From Hysterangium stoloniferum (taxonomy: Eukaryota; Basidiomycota; Agaricomycetes; Hysterangiales; Hysterangiaceae), in the NCBI GenBank assembly GCA_015178975.1, contig WHVD01000232.1, positions 1-64,000 of the forward strand: a DNA stretch of 64,000 nt, given 5' to 3'. Of the stretch, positions 21,749 to 34,699 are shown piece after piece. The notes under the pieces are model-generated. The model was not told where the DNA came from. It ran no database searches and was given only the letters and a program-made list of their open reading frames with translations. The first letter of the stretch is position 1. The number at the start of each line of letters is the position of its first letter. Position numbers and translations under genes: made by a program.

Positions 21749-22700
21749 ATGCTGCATGTCTATGGGATGCTGTCTAACTTCAGTATGCGAAGAGAATCCG
21801 ATACGATCAGAACAAGTTTTATCGAATCAAATAGTAATTGTTCTGGTGAGTTGAACATCTGGGGTTTATGTTGTAATCCGAGTCCTTCAACCATCGTTCA
21901 ATTGCGTCGCCTCTCATTGCTGGCCATCCTACAACTGCTTCTCTGTCCCTCTGACATTAGTAGTAATCTGCAAGAGCAGTTTTGCCGTGGCTTTTGGCAT
22001 CTGAGGTAGGCTTCATGGTCCCAGGGTTGTTTTTAGACTGAAGGTGGGCTTTTTATTTTCTTCGGTTCATTCCCTTCATGGTTTATTCATCTTGTGTCTT
22101 CTTCAGGACATGGACGTTTTCCAACCCCACGATATTCTCGGTCACCATCCTCTATCACTGGATATGGAAGATTCCACACTTATCTCAATGTCGCCCTTGC
22201 ACCTTCGTCGCCACGAAACCTGTACCGCAGTCAGATCTCTGCCTCTATATCCTTCTCTACCCTCTCGCCGCTCTAACATGACACCCTCTTCAGATTCCAC
22301 CTCATTCCCTCTGCATCAGATCCCTTCGTTGTGTCGTCTCGAAAAACCGTGTGCCTTTCAGATGGGCGGGGGTATGCATCGTTTGGAGTGTTGGGTATAC
22401 TGGGTATACGGCTATTGTACCTGAGGGGTACGCGGCGCTATAAGGACTACATCGTCTATTAGGAATAAGGCGAGATACGTAATGCCCATGACCACCCGTG
22501 GTATTGGTTAACCCTGTGGCAAGTAAAAACCCATTCTTGTGGCGCGACAAATTGCTAGTGAGATAGTGTTGACGATCCATGCGCAATTATAGTGGATATA
22601 TTCATTTCCCCATCATCATACAATCCCACCCTCACCAAAATCGCACTCGACACGCACGCATACCCTCGCTATTACTCCCTTTTCTAACATCGGTTCAGAA
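21749..22700 (+). other. Weak coding signal only
   Basis: A plus-strand frame about 22,094-22,276 (SGHGRFPTPRYSRSPSSITG) follows a possible acceptor TTCTTCAG at 22,105. It could be an exon of a Ser/Pro-rich protein, but overlapping frames are equally long and no partner exon stands out. The stretch is otherwise unassigned. Confidence 0.2.
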
Positions 22701-22751
22701 ATTCCTACCAGCGCCACTACAACCGCAACCGCAATAACCACACCCTCTACA

Positions 22752-23315
22752 TTTTGCACCACATCAACGGTGTTAATGCCAGGGAAGGAAATGCAGAGAA
22801 GGAGAAGAGGGGGGATGATGTTGACCAGCTTGCGTCACCTTGCCCCCTACCCCAGGCGACCGGCAAGAACAGACACAAAAACAGAAAAGCGGGTTCTCGG
22901 AAAGACGAAGAGACAGAAGGAGGACGACAATCCAGCCACGAATCACCGAGAGTGCTAAGGAAAAAGCGGGAGGAGAAAAGGAAGAGTCACACTGCCAATG
23001 AGAGGGGAAAGCGCAAAATCAGTAGAGTTAAAAGGAGGCAACATAAAGTTTGGGGCATCAAAGGGCAGGAGCGAGAACGCGAACCCCAAATTGGCACCAC
23101 ATAGGACCCCGAACACGAGCATAAACATAACACGACCGGCTATAACAGTGAATCCAGCACCACGGAGTACAGGTCCACCCTACGGATCACCACCAGTCCA
23201 AAGGAGAGAGAGTATTCCTTTACCCGTAACGTCTTGGGCCACCAATATTTTGACGGCTATAAATGGTGCGGAGAGCGGGAATGAGGCGATGATGCTGACA
23301 CCGGCCCTTTTGTAA
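22752..23315 (+). pseudogene. Basic, unrecognised ORF with one in-frame stop
   Basis: One frame runs about 188 codons. It reads RRRRGGMMLTSLRHLAPYP, a TAA after NHREC, then MRGESAKSVELKGGNIKFG and RPAITVNPAPRSTGPPYG. Lys/Arg-rich at first, Pro/Ser-rich later. No domain is recognised. Overlapping frames are also long in this GC-richer stretch, so coding status is unsure. Confidence 0.25.
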
Positions 23316-23614
23316 AAAATGAAGGGACATACTGCACCCACAGCTATGAGGCCTACCACGGGGAGCAGCGGTAGCGACATTTATGTCACTCTTCCCCGCG
23401 ATACGTCTGGAGCTGGACTTCGTAGGACATCGAGTGCTTACGGTAATGTTAATGGAAAAGGGTGCGCAAATGGAAGCAGCATTATTTACAGGGCAGTTCC
23501 CGAGTGATCCGAGCACTAACGCTGCTATGACTACGTCTGGGTCTCGTCTTGACGTTCCGTCACGCAACGGTGCTGGTATCGATGCTAATGGTTCAGAATC
23601 ATCCTCCAATGCTG

Positions 23615-24079
23615 TTAACGCTTCTCAATTCTCGTCTCGGTCAACAACAGTCCCCAGTGATATATCCTCACCATTCTACAACTCCATCCCTGTCTCATGT
23701 CATTTACATTCTTATCAGTCAAAGTCATGCTGACACTGGCAGGCATGGTCCTATCACCCAGCTTCAAAAAAAAACCATTTGGCACCGTCATAATCCTTTC
23801 AAACTCCAGCCGCACAGACGCTGTGTGCAATTTCCACATGACAGCAGATTTTTGACGTGGTAACATAGCGCATAGGATTAAGGAAGAAGGAAGACATCTT
23901 TGAGCATCTGCGGTATGTAACCGTGAAAGGATGGGAGGAACAAAGGAATAGTGTGCACCTGTAATCCTGGCCGTCTTACCACACATCCAGAGCCACAGTG
24001 CTGACCACTGGCCACCCTCCCTGATCAAGTCCCAACCCCCTATTGGACTTGACCACGAGCTCACTCTCCTAATGGTCAC
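23615..24079 (-). CDS. Unrecognised ORF of 154 codons
   Basis: An uninterrupted minus-strand frame opens with MTIRRVSSWSSPIGGWDL and contains LPSSLILCAMLPRQKSA. It has no recognised domain and no clear introns. Length alone is the main support; a chance ORF is possible. Confidence 0.22.
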   Translation of the reverse strand: MTIRRVSSWSSPIGGWDLIREGGQWSALWLWMCGKTARITGAHYSFVPPILSRLHTADAQRCLPSSLILCAMLPRQKSAVMWKLHTASVRLEFERIMTVPNGFFLKLGDRTMPASVSMTLTDKNVNDMRQGWSCRMVRIYHWGLLLTETRIEKR

Positions 24080-24476
24080 CTTCCTTGGTGAACCGGATCA
24101 AGATCCCGATTCTCTTCTCTTCTTCTTGCACACTGCGATCTAGAACCCTCATTCCTCTTTTCAATTTCTGTTGTCATGATTGCTCAATGGTTCCGGATCC
24201 TATATATTAGCTACACCATACATCTGCAAAAGTAAGGAAGCACCATGACAAATACAATACTCTTGTCCTGTCTACTACTGACTGACTGAGGCTGATACCG
24301 ACAGCCTTACAGCACCTTCTCAAACATACGTCATGGGTCTGACCTTGCGAGTGTAAAGAGTGGATGTGGGCGCAGATCAATTTGAACCCCTGCACTTCGC
24401 ATCGCAGATTTTCGATTTCAGTTGCTGGCGTATGCACAACGATAAGCAAATGCAGTATATATACATCCAGACACAA

Positions 24477-25155
24477 TCAAACCGTACAGTTCTCACCTGA
24501 CTTCTCCACCTCATCAAGCTCCCCCTCATCATCCTCATCCTCTCCAAATAACTCACTCTCGCATAAACATAGGTCAGACAAGCATTTTAACAACACACCC
24601 CCGTGTGAATAAATCGGTGTGACTGGGGGGCAAAACACCCACAGGAAAAGATAACTCTTAGCCCACACGATCCAATCAATCCACTGGGATGCCGTCGAGC
24701 GAATCATGCAGATGGGGAGTATCTTTGGAGTGCATTTCGGGAGACAGTCGAAGCATTCTCTTTCTTCCTCGTTTGTGAAAGCAAAAAAAAAAAGCGGCAA
24801 TTAAGGATCGAGAAAGAGACCCAGGGATAGCAAGGAGATGAGCAGTCCGAACCGGGATTGAAATCAACCTTGACAATAAGTTGTACCTGTCCGAAATACC
24901 TAGCAGTGCCACTTTCTACGAGGGGGACTTTGGCCGCTATGCACATTTTGTTCACGTTGCTGTCCAATATGATAGCCCAAATGAAGGGAAGAATCGAGAT
25001 CTTAGACTGACCATAACATAACCATCACCATCAGAAAGAAGAAAAGAAAAATGCAAAAAAAAGTCCAAAGGCGATAATGAAACCGCAAGGAGAAGGAAGA
25101 AAATCAACTCGGAAGGGAAAACACGCACACACCGTTTCGCATCCAAATTATCCAA
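24477..25155 (-). CDS. Possible spliced gene of unknown function
   Basis: ATG at 25,155 (MDNLDAKRC) may splice through a 5' GTGCGT and 3' TCTAAG intron. The next exon would read ISILPFIWAIILDSNVNKM and YFGQVQLIVKVDFNPG, followed by a Cys-rich and acidic tail (CFDCLPKCTPKILPIC, FGEDEDDEGELDEVEK). Related words (YLGQTHLIVKV) occur on the minus strand near 56,270, so part of this gene was carried into the duplicated region on the right. Exon limits are tentative. Confidence 0.28.
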
Positions 25156-25646
25156 TGCATTCAGACCCCTTATAGCAATGGGTGCCGGCTTTGTGAATCA
25201 TATCTCGTCCGGCAGACTTTTAATGCCAAACTTTGCCGCTCAGCGCTTTTTCTTTCTCTACGGGATTTACCCTTGTTAGCTGACGCAAATTACTTCACTC
25301 AGAAGGACCGTGTAATAATAGTTGCGTGTAATCAGTTATGACTGAATATAGATTACATGCTCAATTTGTTCATGAAAACGTGACAGACTCCCCACAAACA
25401 GGCATATTCACGATCGACGCCAATTAGCCTGAGTAAAGAATTATCGAAGTTGGAATTCAGACAGAATTGAAAACGAAGCGCACATGTTTTATAGACATAG
25501 CCCGAAGCGGCTTCAAGTTGTTTAAATGGAAGGGATGATACATGAAGCACCGCCACAATGCTATACCTTTAAATTCAAACCTCTGATAACTGCAACGTAA
25601 AAGCGCAGCATCCCTCTGCTGTATCACAATAACCTGCCACCCCTCA

Positions 25647-27755
25647 ATGTCAACTCCAAACGAAACTACTCTCAGCAGCCACAATATCGTACGGGCTGAA
25701 GGCCTCCTTGTTGAAGCAACGCACACGCAGTGGATCAAGAACACGTCTCTGACTAATTATGTAAGCAACTGTACAGTACATATGTATGAGATCGCATGTA
25801 TGTTAACACTCCTACAAGAGGTTGAGTGGCTACAACCCTTGGTCTCCCCAACTCCAATAAGCTCAGAAGAATGGGAGGGGGTAGTTGACGCGGCGATAAG
25901 GGAAAGATTCCGGGTAAGGCTTCGAGACCGATGGAGCTGTATCGAACGCGGGGACGGTGTGTGTTATCGAGTTCCCGAAGACGACCAGCATATATGATTG
26001 CCGGCAGAAGATGTGGAACTTTGGGGTGAGGAATGGGTCCGCAAGATGGGATAACCTTTAATGTATACTATTGACAAACCGGACGTTTTCAGTTCCTAGG
26101 CGAGACAAATTGTCATGATCCACCGAATTTAATTAAAGTGCGAGGTAGATCCACTAACGCCACATCCAACCTCAGTCCACATTACAGTCACGGCGTGGAC
26201 TGGGGAGTGGTCTCATTGTATGATAACTCATCGACATCGTTAAGTATTACAATTGAGCCGGGGTATTGCTGTAGAATCGGTTTGAAAAGGGTTGGGAGGA
26301 ATGTGCTTTACAATGCAAAGATAGCTGCACTGATGGCAAAGTTGATGATATACAGCCGAATGGTGTATGGAGACGACAACGCCGGTAACAAGTTCCTACG
26401 GAAGCAAATCACTCTTCCCAGACTCGGAATAGTCATTCAAGAGTCCATTGACTTAATGAGGTGGGATACTTCAGCGCCAATCATTGAATACGCTGAAAAG
26501 ACTCACGTCGTTCTAGACCCACTTATACCCCTCTAATTCAAAGACGGGCGTGGTGGGTCTTGGAAGGGTTCCGGTATTCAAGGCTTAGACACCGGAGGAA
26601 CGGAGAGAAACTGCCAGGCTTCCGATAACGTCGGCTTGGGCCTTCCCCTCGTGTTCCCGCGCTCGACGGTCAGATGTAGATCGGCCATAAACTGCAATGA
26701 CGTCTTCGCTGTACAATTCTGTCATTCAATAACCGCTACACACCAACTTGGTTGAGGTTGCGTCGACATTCATTCTGAAAATCGCCGCATATTTATCATC
26801 CTTTGAAAGTACCACCCTCCTCCGTGACCTTCAGGATATCGTCGAAAGCATTTGCGACGTGCGTACACTGCCTGTTGGGGAGCTCACTGCGATCAGAGGT
26901 TGCATTGAATTCTGGGTACAACCGTGCGTTGCGACATCGCATCATTTCTTCCTGCTCACCCGAAACCACAACAGCCAAAATTCTCCACACCGACTTTCCT
27001 CGCATATATTTCCTATAGGGATTCTCGTGTATTGCATGCACCAAGATGCCTGCTTTCGAGATATTGCTGGAAATGTATTGCAGGTTATAATAGACGACAC
27101 AACACTCCTTATAGCGCGTTGACACTTCATATCGGTGAAGACACGTCACGTTCACTTTGGGATTATATCTTGGTCCTGAAAACCTTCTTCAATGACAGCA
27201 CGCTTCGCACGGATCATCTCAACCAGCTGAATGTCGTTTCTTCGCTCATCGAGCCCTTCCTAAGGTATGTCGACAATTTTTTGCCTTCCAGCATCATCTC
27301 ATATCCACCCATGAAAATATCCTACTAGTCTGATTCTGACGCACACGAGTCCAAATTGGGACGTCCTCAGGTCAGCCGATGCACTGATCGAGGTCACTCT
27401 AAACCTGATAGCTGGATCTTGCGACATCGAATCCGCATGTACTACAGTGCGGAGCCTCAATATCGTCCCCATTCTCGCTCGTCTTCTCCCACATTGCGAC
27501 GCAATGCTTGGCTCAATCACCGATCAATACCTCGATACCTGGCTTGAAAGAGTAATCCTGGGGGCTCACTCCCTCCTTTGGGTCATCGCCACACCTATCG
27601 CCGGTGTGTGTGTAACATTCAATTCAAATTCCAGATCAGTGTTGGAGGACCACGACTGGCCTGCCGATGCACTTGTTCCATCCATTCCGCCTGATATATC
27701 ATTATTTCTCTTCGATAACACCAAAACAATTTATCCTCACCAGGAGGAGGGATAG
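25647..27755 (+). pseudogene. Family X copy A
   Basis: All exons are present. Exon 1 starts MSTPNETTLSSHN but carries a 100-bp insertion (25,709-25,808) and a TGA after EDDQHI. Exon 2 (about 26,100-26,460) reads YNAKIAALMAKLMIY and ends QESIDLMR, followed by GTGGGATA..GTTCTAG. Exon 3 reads ELTAIRGCIEFWVQPC and HQDACFRDIAGNVLQV. It joins exon 4 through GTATGTCG..CTACTAG (27,264-27,329), giving SLILTHTSPNWDVL. Exon 4 is open to TAG at 27,755 and reads CTTVRSLNIVPILARLL. The protein is helical and Leu-rich; no domain is recognised. Confidence 0.6.
25709..25808. mobile_element. 100-bp LTR-like insertion in exon 1 of copy A
   Basis: The insert starts TGTTGAAGC and ends GTTAACA and is flanked by a 5-bp duplication CTCCT (25,704-25,708 and 25,809-25,813). 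Every other copy of exon 1 lacks it (CTCCTACAAGAGGTTGA). Insert plus duplication is 105 bp, so the frame stays open across it. TG..CA ends with a 5-bp duplication point to a very short solo LTR, as in small non-autonomous LTR elements. Confidence 0.7.
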
Positions 27756-29902
27756 TACTATTACTCTTGACGTAACTTGCCTTTTGGCAATATTGACAAG
27801 TAATTTAAAGTTACACAGTTTGGGCCAATTTAAGAGCGCATATAGCCACTTTGCACCGTCTTTGCATGCTTGGCAGCTTTTGTTGATGCTATACTCACCT
27901 TACACATATTAGTGGGCCCCAGTAGTCGCGAAAATCAGATCCAAGTTATCACCGATAATCACTTCAAATAGAATGCTACTCGGAGGTCTCAAAGAAAGCA
28001 GCATGTCGGTTAAGATAGCATGAAGCAAGTCATTGAAGAACACCAAAGACCACCCGCAACGATCACTAACTAATCCATGGCGACGATTGTGTCGGTCGGT
28101 TTCATCTAGTATTCACAACATATGTTCAATATCCTTATTGGCCATCACGAGGCACACAACCCTGGAATAAAAGAAGGGGGCTGTACAAGGTACACGGACG
28201 GCGTTAGGCGGATTTCAAAAAGTATTTCTCTCCGTTAGAAACCTTGACCCGATGCGGGGGAGCCTCGCTCCCATGGGATCCTACTTGAAACAGGTACAAT
28301 CGGGAATGTTCCAAGGAGGCCAAATGAGCACCCGAAAGCACTTTTGAGAGCGGGTGGATCTATAACTGATGCTTAGCGATACAGGAGAATTGAGAGGAAT
28401 TAAGATGCCATGACAACTTGATGGCAAACGGTTCTAAATTATATATAACAAAGCCTTCCGGGAGACACACATGTTATGACCGATATGGTGTGATCGCGGA
28501 TTGCGTATCCTTCATCACAAGTGCATTTGATTTTTGTATGGTAATTATTGAGGTAGCGGTGTGAGGAAGAAGGGCCAAGGACACCTGATGTCGTGAAGAA
28601 GAAGATGTATGAGCAAATTTGCATTTGATCTTCCCGGCTCACGGAGGGACGTCCCTGTAATATATCATGCGCCTGGATATGGTGGAGCGTCTGGAGAATC
28701 GCCGTCTTCCTCCCAGCGCTCAAAACCATTGTAGTGGTGAGTCTTCAATTCGACCAAGTTGATTCCTGTATTTAAATGGAACCTCTTTGAGCACCTGGAT
28801 GGCTTTGCTTTCCCATTCACGCAAACAAGGACCAGTGTGAGACATGTTGTCCCATTATCCGGGTGAATACGTTCCTCGGCATCTGAGCACCTGGCGACTC
28901 CCATCAACTATGCTGTTGGAAAGTGAACCCGCATAGTGGTGTTAGCCAGGGGGACACCACCAGATGTGCGAGAACTTCACGTAACATCCCCAGATACGAT
29001 ACCGAATCAATATAGTGGTGAGGAATAAAGATTACTACAACAACCTTTGTGCAGTTCCAGGGGACAATGGAGTAGGCGGCGTTGTAGAGGTCGGCACGGT
29101 GGCAGGAGAAGGCCACGCAAAGCATAGCGAGTATGGTGAACATTTACAAACTCCACGAGCTTCACATTGTCGCATCACACAAACAATTCCCTGATAAATA
29201 ACGTGAGTTTGGGGCGAAGTATTCCACTCAGAAGGACCGGGTAATAATAATACTCGCGTGTACTTAATTATGACTGGATAAAGATTATATGCAGAATTTG
29301 TTAATGGTAACCTAACGGACACGTCACAAACAGGCATATTCACGTTTGACGCCAATTAACCCAAGTAAAGAATTATTAAACGGGGATGCCCGTTCTATTT
29401 CTGAAAGAATTGAACACGAAGCGGATGTTTCCGTAAGATATAGTCCGAGTGGAAGGCGCCCGAAGCTGTACCTGACAAGTATTGTTATGGATAGCATCCA
29501 CTGCATTTACATAATCTATCAATTGATATGTCACTCCTCAACTACCGTAAAAGCGGAATTGCCAAAAAAAACCTAGCGCTCGCGAAGTTAGAAGTTGCCA
29601 CATTATGCGGTGAAGGCTCATGAAAGTATTTGTAGATATTATATGTGCACTCTGCCGTAAACTATCTTTTTAAGAGTCAGAAATTAGAGTATAACATTGT
29701 GAATGAAACTTGTGAGTGTCCTGGAGCCCGTATGAATGAAGGAGATTCAGCGGCTTCAAGTTGTTTAAAAGGAAGGGATGAAACACTGGATATCCTGTAT
29801 CAAGCACCGCCACAATGCTATACCTGGAAATTCATTGCCGTGATAACTTGAATTAAACGCGCAGCATCCCCTTCCGGTATCACAACAACACGCTACCCAC
29901 CA
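27756..29902. repeat. Spacer between copies A and B (tail, W/V and U modules)
   Basis: 27,760-27,930 is the tail shared with 31,850-32,040, 49,540-49,710, 50,860-51,035 and 54,560-54,745. 28,650-28,900 (around CCTCTTTGAGCACCTGGA and GAGACATGTTGTCSCCATTA) recurs near 45,630-45,870, 50,150, 55,600 and 62,690. 29,240-29,902 is upstream block U, ending CCGGTATCACAACAAC just before the start codon. No independent gene is convincing here. Confidence 0.6.
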
Positions 29903-31822
29903 ATGTCAACTTCAAACGAGACGACTCTGAGCAGCCACGATCTCAGACGGGCTGAAAGCCTCCTACAAGAGGTTGAGTGGCTACAACCACTGGTCTCCCC
30001 AGCTGCATTGAGCTCAGAGGAACGGGAAGAGATCATTGACGCGGGGATAAGGGAACGATTGAGGGTAAGGCTTCGAGACCGATGGAGCTGCAACGAACAT
30101 GGACACGGATTGTGTTATCGAGTTCCCGAAGATGACCAGCACATACCACTATCTAAACAAGATGTGGATGTTTGGGTTGAGGAATGGGTGCGCAAAATCA
30201 GCTAGCCTTTCATGTACACTGTTAACAAACTGGACGTTTTCAGTGGCTAGGAGAGAGTAATTGTCATGACCCACCGACTATTATAAACACGCGAGGTAGA
30301 TCCACCGACAGGATATCGAACCGCAGTCCATATCACAGTCATGATAACATAGACTGGGGAGCGGTTTCGCTGGCTGGTAGCTCGTCTTCGAGTGTTGAAA
30401 TTACCCCCGGGTATTATTTAGGAGTTTTCATGGACAGGGTTGGCATGAAAGTGCTTCATCGCGCAAGGCGAGTTTCGCTGATGGGAAAGTTAACGATATA
30501 CGACCGAATAGCACGGATATAGCTTTAACAAGTTTCTACAGAAGTATATTACACTTCCAAGATTGGGAATAATAATTCAAGAGAGCATTGATTTAATGAG
30601 GTACGGAGACAACAGCGTCACTCATTGAATACACTCAAAATACTCACGCCTTTCTAGACCCACGTATCCCCTTCGAATTCGGAACCGGGCGTCGATGGTC
30701 ATAGAAATGTTCTGGTTTGGACCGCCGAGGAAAGACGGCCACACTGAAAGGCTTATGATATCGTTGAGTGGAGCCTTCTTCTGGTGTCCCGGGGCTGGAT
30801 TGCCATATCTAAATAAGCCATCGACTGCAATTACGTCATCACTTTACAATGCTATCATCAAATCACCGCTAGATACCAACCTGGATCATGTTGCGTCGAC
30901 ATTCGTTCTACAAATCGCACGATATTCGTCATGCCATCAAGGTCCCCTCCTCGTTAACGACCTTGTGGATATCGTGAAAAACATCAACCACGTGCGTCAA
31001 CTGTCAGTAGTGGAGCTCACTGCGATCAGAGGTTGCATTGAATTCTGGGTACAACCGTGCGTCGCAATATCACATCATTTCATCCTGCCGACCAAAACCA
31101 TAACAGGCAAAATTACCCATACGGACTTTCCTTTTTTGGATCTCCTATACAGCTTCTCGTGTGTTGCATTCACCAAGATGCCTGGTTTCGAGATATTGCT
31201 GGAGACGTATTAAAAGTTGTGGTGGATAATATGAACATGAATATCGCCTCATTGACACTTCATATCGACGAGGCCACATTATCTGTACCGTGGGAGGGTT
31301 CCTGGGCCCTGACCACCTTCTTCGGCGACAAGACGCTTCGCATGGATCATATCAAGCAGCTGGATATGGTTTCTTCTCTCATTGAGCGCCTCCTAAGGTA
31401 TGTTGAGAATGGTTTACCTTCCAGCATCATCTCATATCTGCCCATGATGAATATACCTTACTAGTCTAATTCTAACGCACACGAGTCCAAATTTGGAGTT
31501 CCTCCTGTCAGGACTAATAGAGGTCACTCTGAAGCTGATAGATGGTTCTTCTGACATCGAATCCGTGTGTACCACAATGCGCAGCCTCAATATCATCCCC
31601 ATTCTTGCTCGTCTTCTTCTCCATTGTGACGCAATGCGCAACTCAAACTACCTTAGTGACTGCCTTGAAGGAATAACCCTCTCAGCTCATTCATTGCTTT
31701 GTGTCATCACCACACCTTTCACCGGTGTGTGCGTAACATCTAACTCAAACGCCAGATCAGTGCTGGAGGACTATGACTGGCCTGCCGATGCTCTTGTTCC
31801 ATCCATGCCGCACGATATATAA
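29903..31822 (+). pseudogene. Family X copy B
   Basis: Exon 1 is intact (MSTSNETTLSSHDLRRAESL to DVDVWVEEW), followed by a GTGCGC..TTTTCAG intron of about 56 nt. Exon 2 has a deletion that brings in a stop after IYDRIARI. Exon 3 is open (VELTAIRGCIEFW; in the next frame CIHQDAWFRDIAGDVLKV). Its intron GTATGTTG..TTACTAG leads to exon 4, which ends at TAA in MPHDI-stop. It lies in the same orientation as copy A. Confidence 0.6.
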
Positions 31823-32594
31823 TAATGTCTCTTGAAAAAAACCGACTCATCTTATGCGAAACCAGGAGGAAGGATAATAATATTACTCTTTCCTTAACTC
31901 GCCTTGTGGAAATAATTCTAATTTATGTAAGCTATATAGTTTGAGCCAATTCCAGAGCGCATGTAGTCACTTTTGACCGCCTTGTGTACTTGACAACTTC
32001 TCGTTGATGGGACACATACGCTGAATATATTCATGGGCCCTAGTAGTGGCTATAATGACATTCGATTTACCCACAAGAACCACTTCAAATTGGATACCAC
32101 TAGGGGGGTCTCAAAGAAAGCAGCGTGTGAGTTAGTTGGGATAGCATGAAGCAAGTCATTGAAGAACAGCAGAACACACACACCACAATCTCTCACTAAT
32201 CCAATGGAAAAGCGCATGTCAATGCATAGCGAGGATACTGAATCTTTAAAAACATGAACAACTCCGCCTAGAATCAAGCTACGGTGACTCAGAATCCTTG
32301 ATCTGCCTTCACATTGTCGTTTCGAACAGACAGGTGTCTGAGTCATAACATGCGCAGGGGCGAGTAAGGGCACTCAGCAGCCCAGGGTAATAATAAGACA
32401 ATCCCTCCATGAATTATGACTTAATATAGATTACACGCACAATTTGGTGATAAAAGCTCTGATGGACTGTTCACAAACACGAATATTCAGGTTTCCCCCA
32501 ATTAGCCTAAATTAAGCATTACGGCAGTAGATTGCTCGTTGCTATTCTGAAATAATTGAACACGAAGCGCATATTTCCGTTGGAGATAGTTTGG

Positions 32595-33662
32595 AACGAC
32601 AGGCGGTCAATGACACGGGAATGACGAAAATATTCCGGGTGAAGCCCCGCGAACGATGGAGCTGTCTCCAACATGGGCACGGTTTATGTTACCGAACACC
32701 TGAAGACGACCAGAACAAACCACCGACTGAAGAGGTCGTGGAGGTTTGAATGGAGGAATGGGTGGGTGAAACGCATTGTCCTTTTCATGTACACTGTTCG
32801 TAGACTGGATGTAGTCAGCTCCAAGGAGAGAGATTGCCATCACCCCCCGACGATTATTAAGATGGATGGGAGATCCACTAACACCACATCCCACCTGAGT
32901 CCACATGAAAGACATGACGTAGACTGGGGCCCGGTCTCATTGTATGAGAGCTTATTTTCACGTATTGAAATTACCCGGGGGTATTACTGTGGAGTCGGTT
33001 CAGGAAGGTTCGGATGAAAGTCTCTACACCGCAGAGAATGGGGTAGGGATACAACAGCGCCAATCATTACACACACAGGATATAATTACTCAATGTTGTA
33101 GACCCATATACCCGTTCCGAATTCGACAACAGGGGTCAGTGGTCTTAGGGGAGGTCTGGATTTCAGATGATATAAAGCGGAGGAACGAGGGACACACTGC
33201 ACACTGCCAAGCTTATGACGGCTTATGGTTTTTTCAATTGGTGTCCCGGCGCTCGATGGTCAGATAGACCAACTGCAATTACGTCATCGCTTTATAATGC
33301 TGTAATCAAATCGCCGCTACACACCAACTTAGATAAGGTTGGGTCGACATGTATTCTACAAATCACCATATTTTTATCATCCCCCTGCAATCCACTTGCC
33401 TCCCTCAGCAACCTTGTATATACTGTGAAATACATCTGCCACGTGTGTCAACTGTCTGTTGAGATCATAGGTGGCATTGAATTCTGGGTACAACCATGCG
33501 TCGCGACATCACATTATTTCATGCTGTCCAAAAAAAACCATAACAGACCAAATTACCAACACCGACGATCCTTGTATCAATATATTACAAAACTTCTCGG
33601 GTGTTGCATCCACCAAGATGCCTGGTTTAGAAATATTGCTGAAGATGTATTGAAGGCCATAC
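32595..33662 (+). pseudogene. Family X copy C, part before the retroelement
   Basis: The 5' half of exon 1 is missing: the match starts inside the exon and shows RERWSCLQHGHGLCYR. Exon 2 (NTTSHLSPHERHDVDWG) loses its second half, and exon 3 begins near 33,240 (SRRSMV/CPGARWSDRPTAITSS). The copy is broken at GATGTATTGAAGGCCATAC by the chromovirus and resumes at 42,170. Confidence 0.6.
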
Positions 33663-34489
33663 TGTTAGGATACACACACAGGCCGGGTCTCCGGAGAAAC
33701 CCGCGGGATATCCGGTAGGACTTGGCTTCAGCTTATAGGCTGCACCCTTGGTAGATCGTGTTGTCCAATTTCAAACAGATGGACAGGAATCCCGGGGAGT
33801 CCGGGCGGGGTTCATGGGTCGTAAGTCGTAAGTCGTGGGTCGGAGGTTGTGGGTTGTGAGTCGAGTTGGTTGAGAGAGATAGATGCGCTGGAGCCCGTGG
33901 GCTCCGACTAGTGCGAGCGAAGTGAATCAAGCAAGGGTTTAGAGCGGAAAATGTTATTAGATTACTGGGGGGAATCTAAGCTAATTTTCTGACTGGATTG
34001 TATGTACAACATCTGCCAGTTTATATAGACCGTGGAGTGCATGACATACCAAATCCAGTAATGATGAAACGAAACTAACAAAACATAAAACGGGAATAGT
34101 AAACACCAAGTTTGGTGTTAGGAACGGGATGGAACGGAGTGGAGTCCGAATTGTGACAAAGCATAACCCATAATGGGAAACGGAGCAGGAGCGGAGTCCT
34201 AAATCGTGACAGGTCATTTGACTAAAATGGGAACAGGGCTCGATTAGAGCGGTGACGGGATTCTAAGCGGGATCCGGTGACTGATGCGTGGGACGAAGAC
34301 GGAAATAGACAGAGATGGAGTCCAGGGGAAGTCCGGTGACTGATGTATGTTGTAATGAGGTTGAACGTAACGAGTCTTGACGTAACGGAGTCCGGGCGGG
34401 AAATCCTATAAACAGACAATTGGTGCTTGTAGCGCGTGGGGGCGTACGGGTTAGTGCCCGGAGTCCGGCGGAATTGTCCGGTCGTAACA
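33663..34489 (-). repeat. 3' LTR of the chromovirus
   Basis: On the minus strand it starts TGTTACGACCGG and ends TATCCTAACA, with inverted TGTTA/TAACA tips. It aligns without gaps to the other LTR over 827 bp with about 45 differences by eye, about 41 of them transitions. An internal run of GTCGTAAGTCGTAAGTCGTG lies near 33,820. Confidence 0.95.
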
Positions 34490-34502
34490 GTACCCTCCCT
34501 TT
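34490..34502 (-). promoter_or_regulatory. Polypurine tract
   Basis: Minus strand AAAGGGAGGGTAC lies directly against the 3' LTR. This is the normal place and composition for the primer of plus-strand DNA synthesis. Confidence 0.75.
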
Positions 34503-34699
34503 ATGCCGAAGTCCCAAAGAGGCTCTAGACCTAGATAAGGTTCTTGTCGGCTACGCGCATGTGTCAAAAGTCATGTCAGTTACATGTATGTGTCAAAGAG
34601 TCATGTCATCTAGAAGGAAAGGTTCAAATGCGACGAGCCTATATATAAATTTGAAAAAATAGAAATTTCTTCTTCTTTATTACCCCCATCATTGATAAA

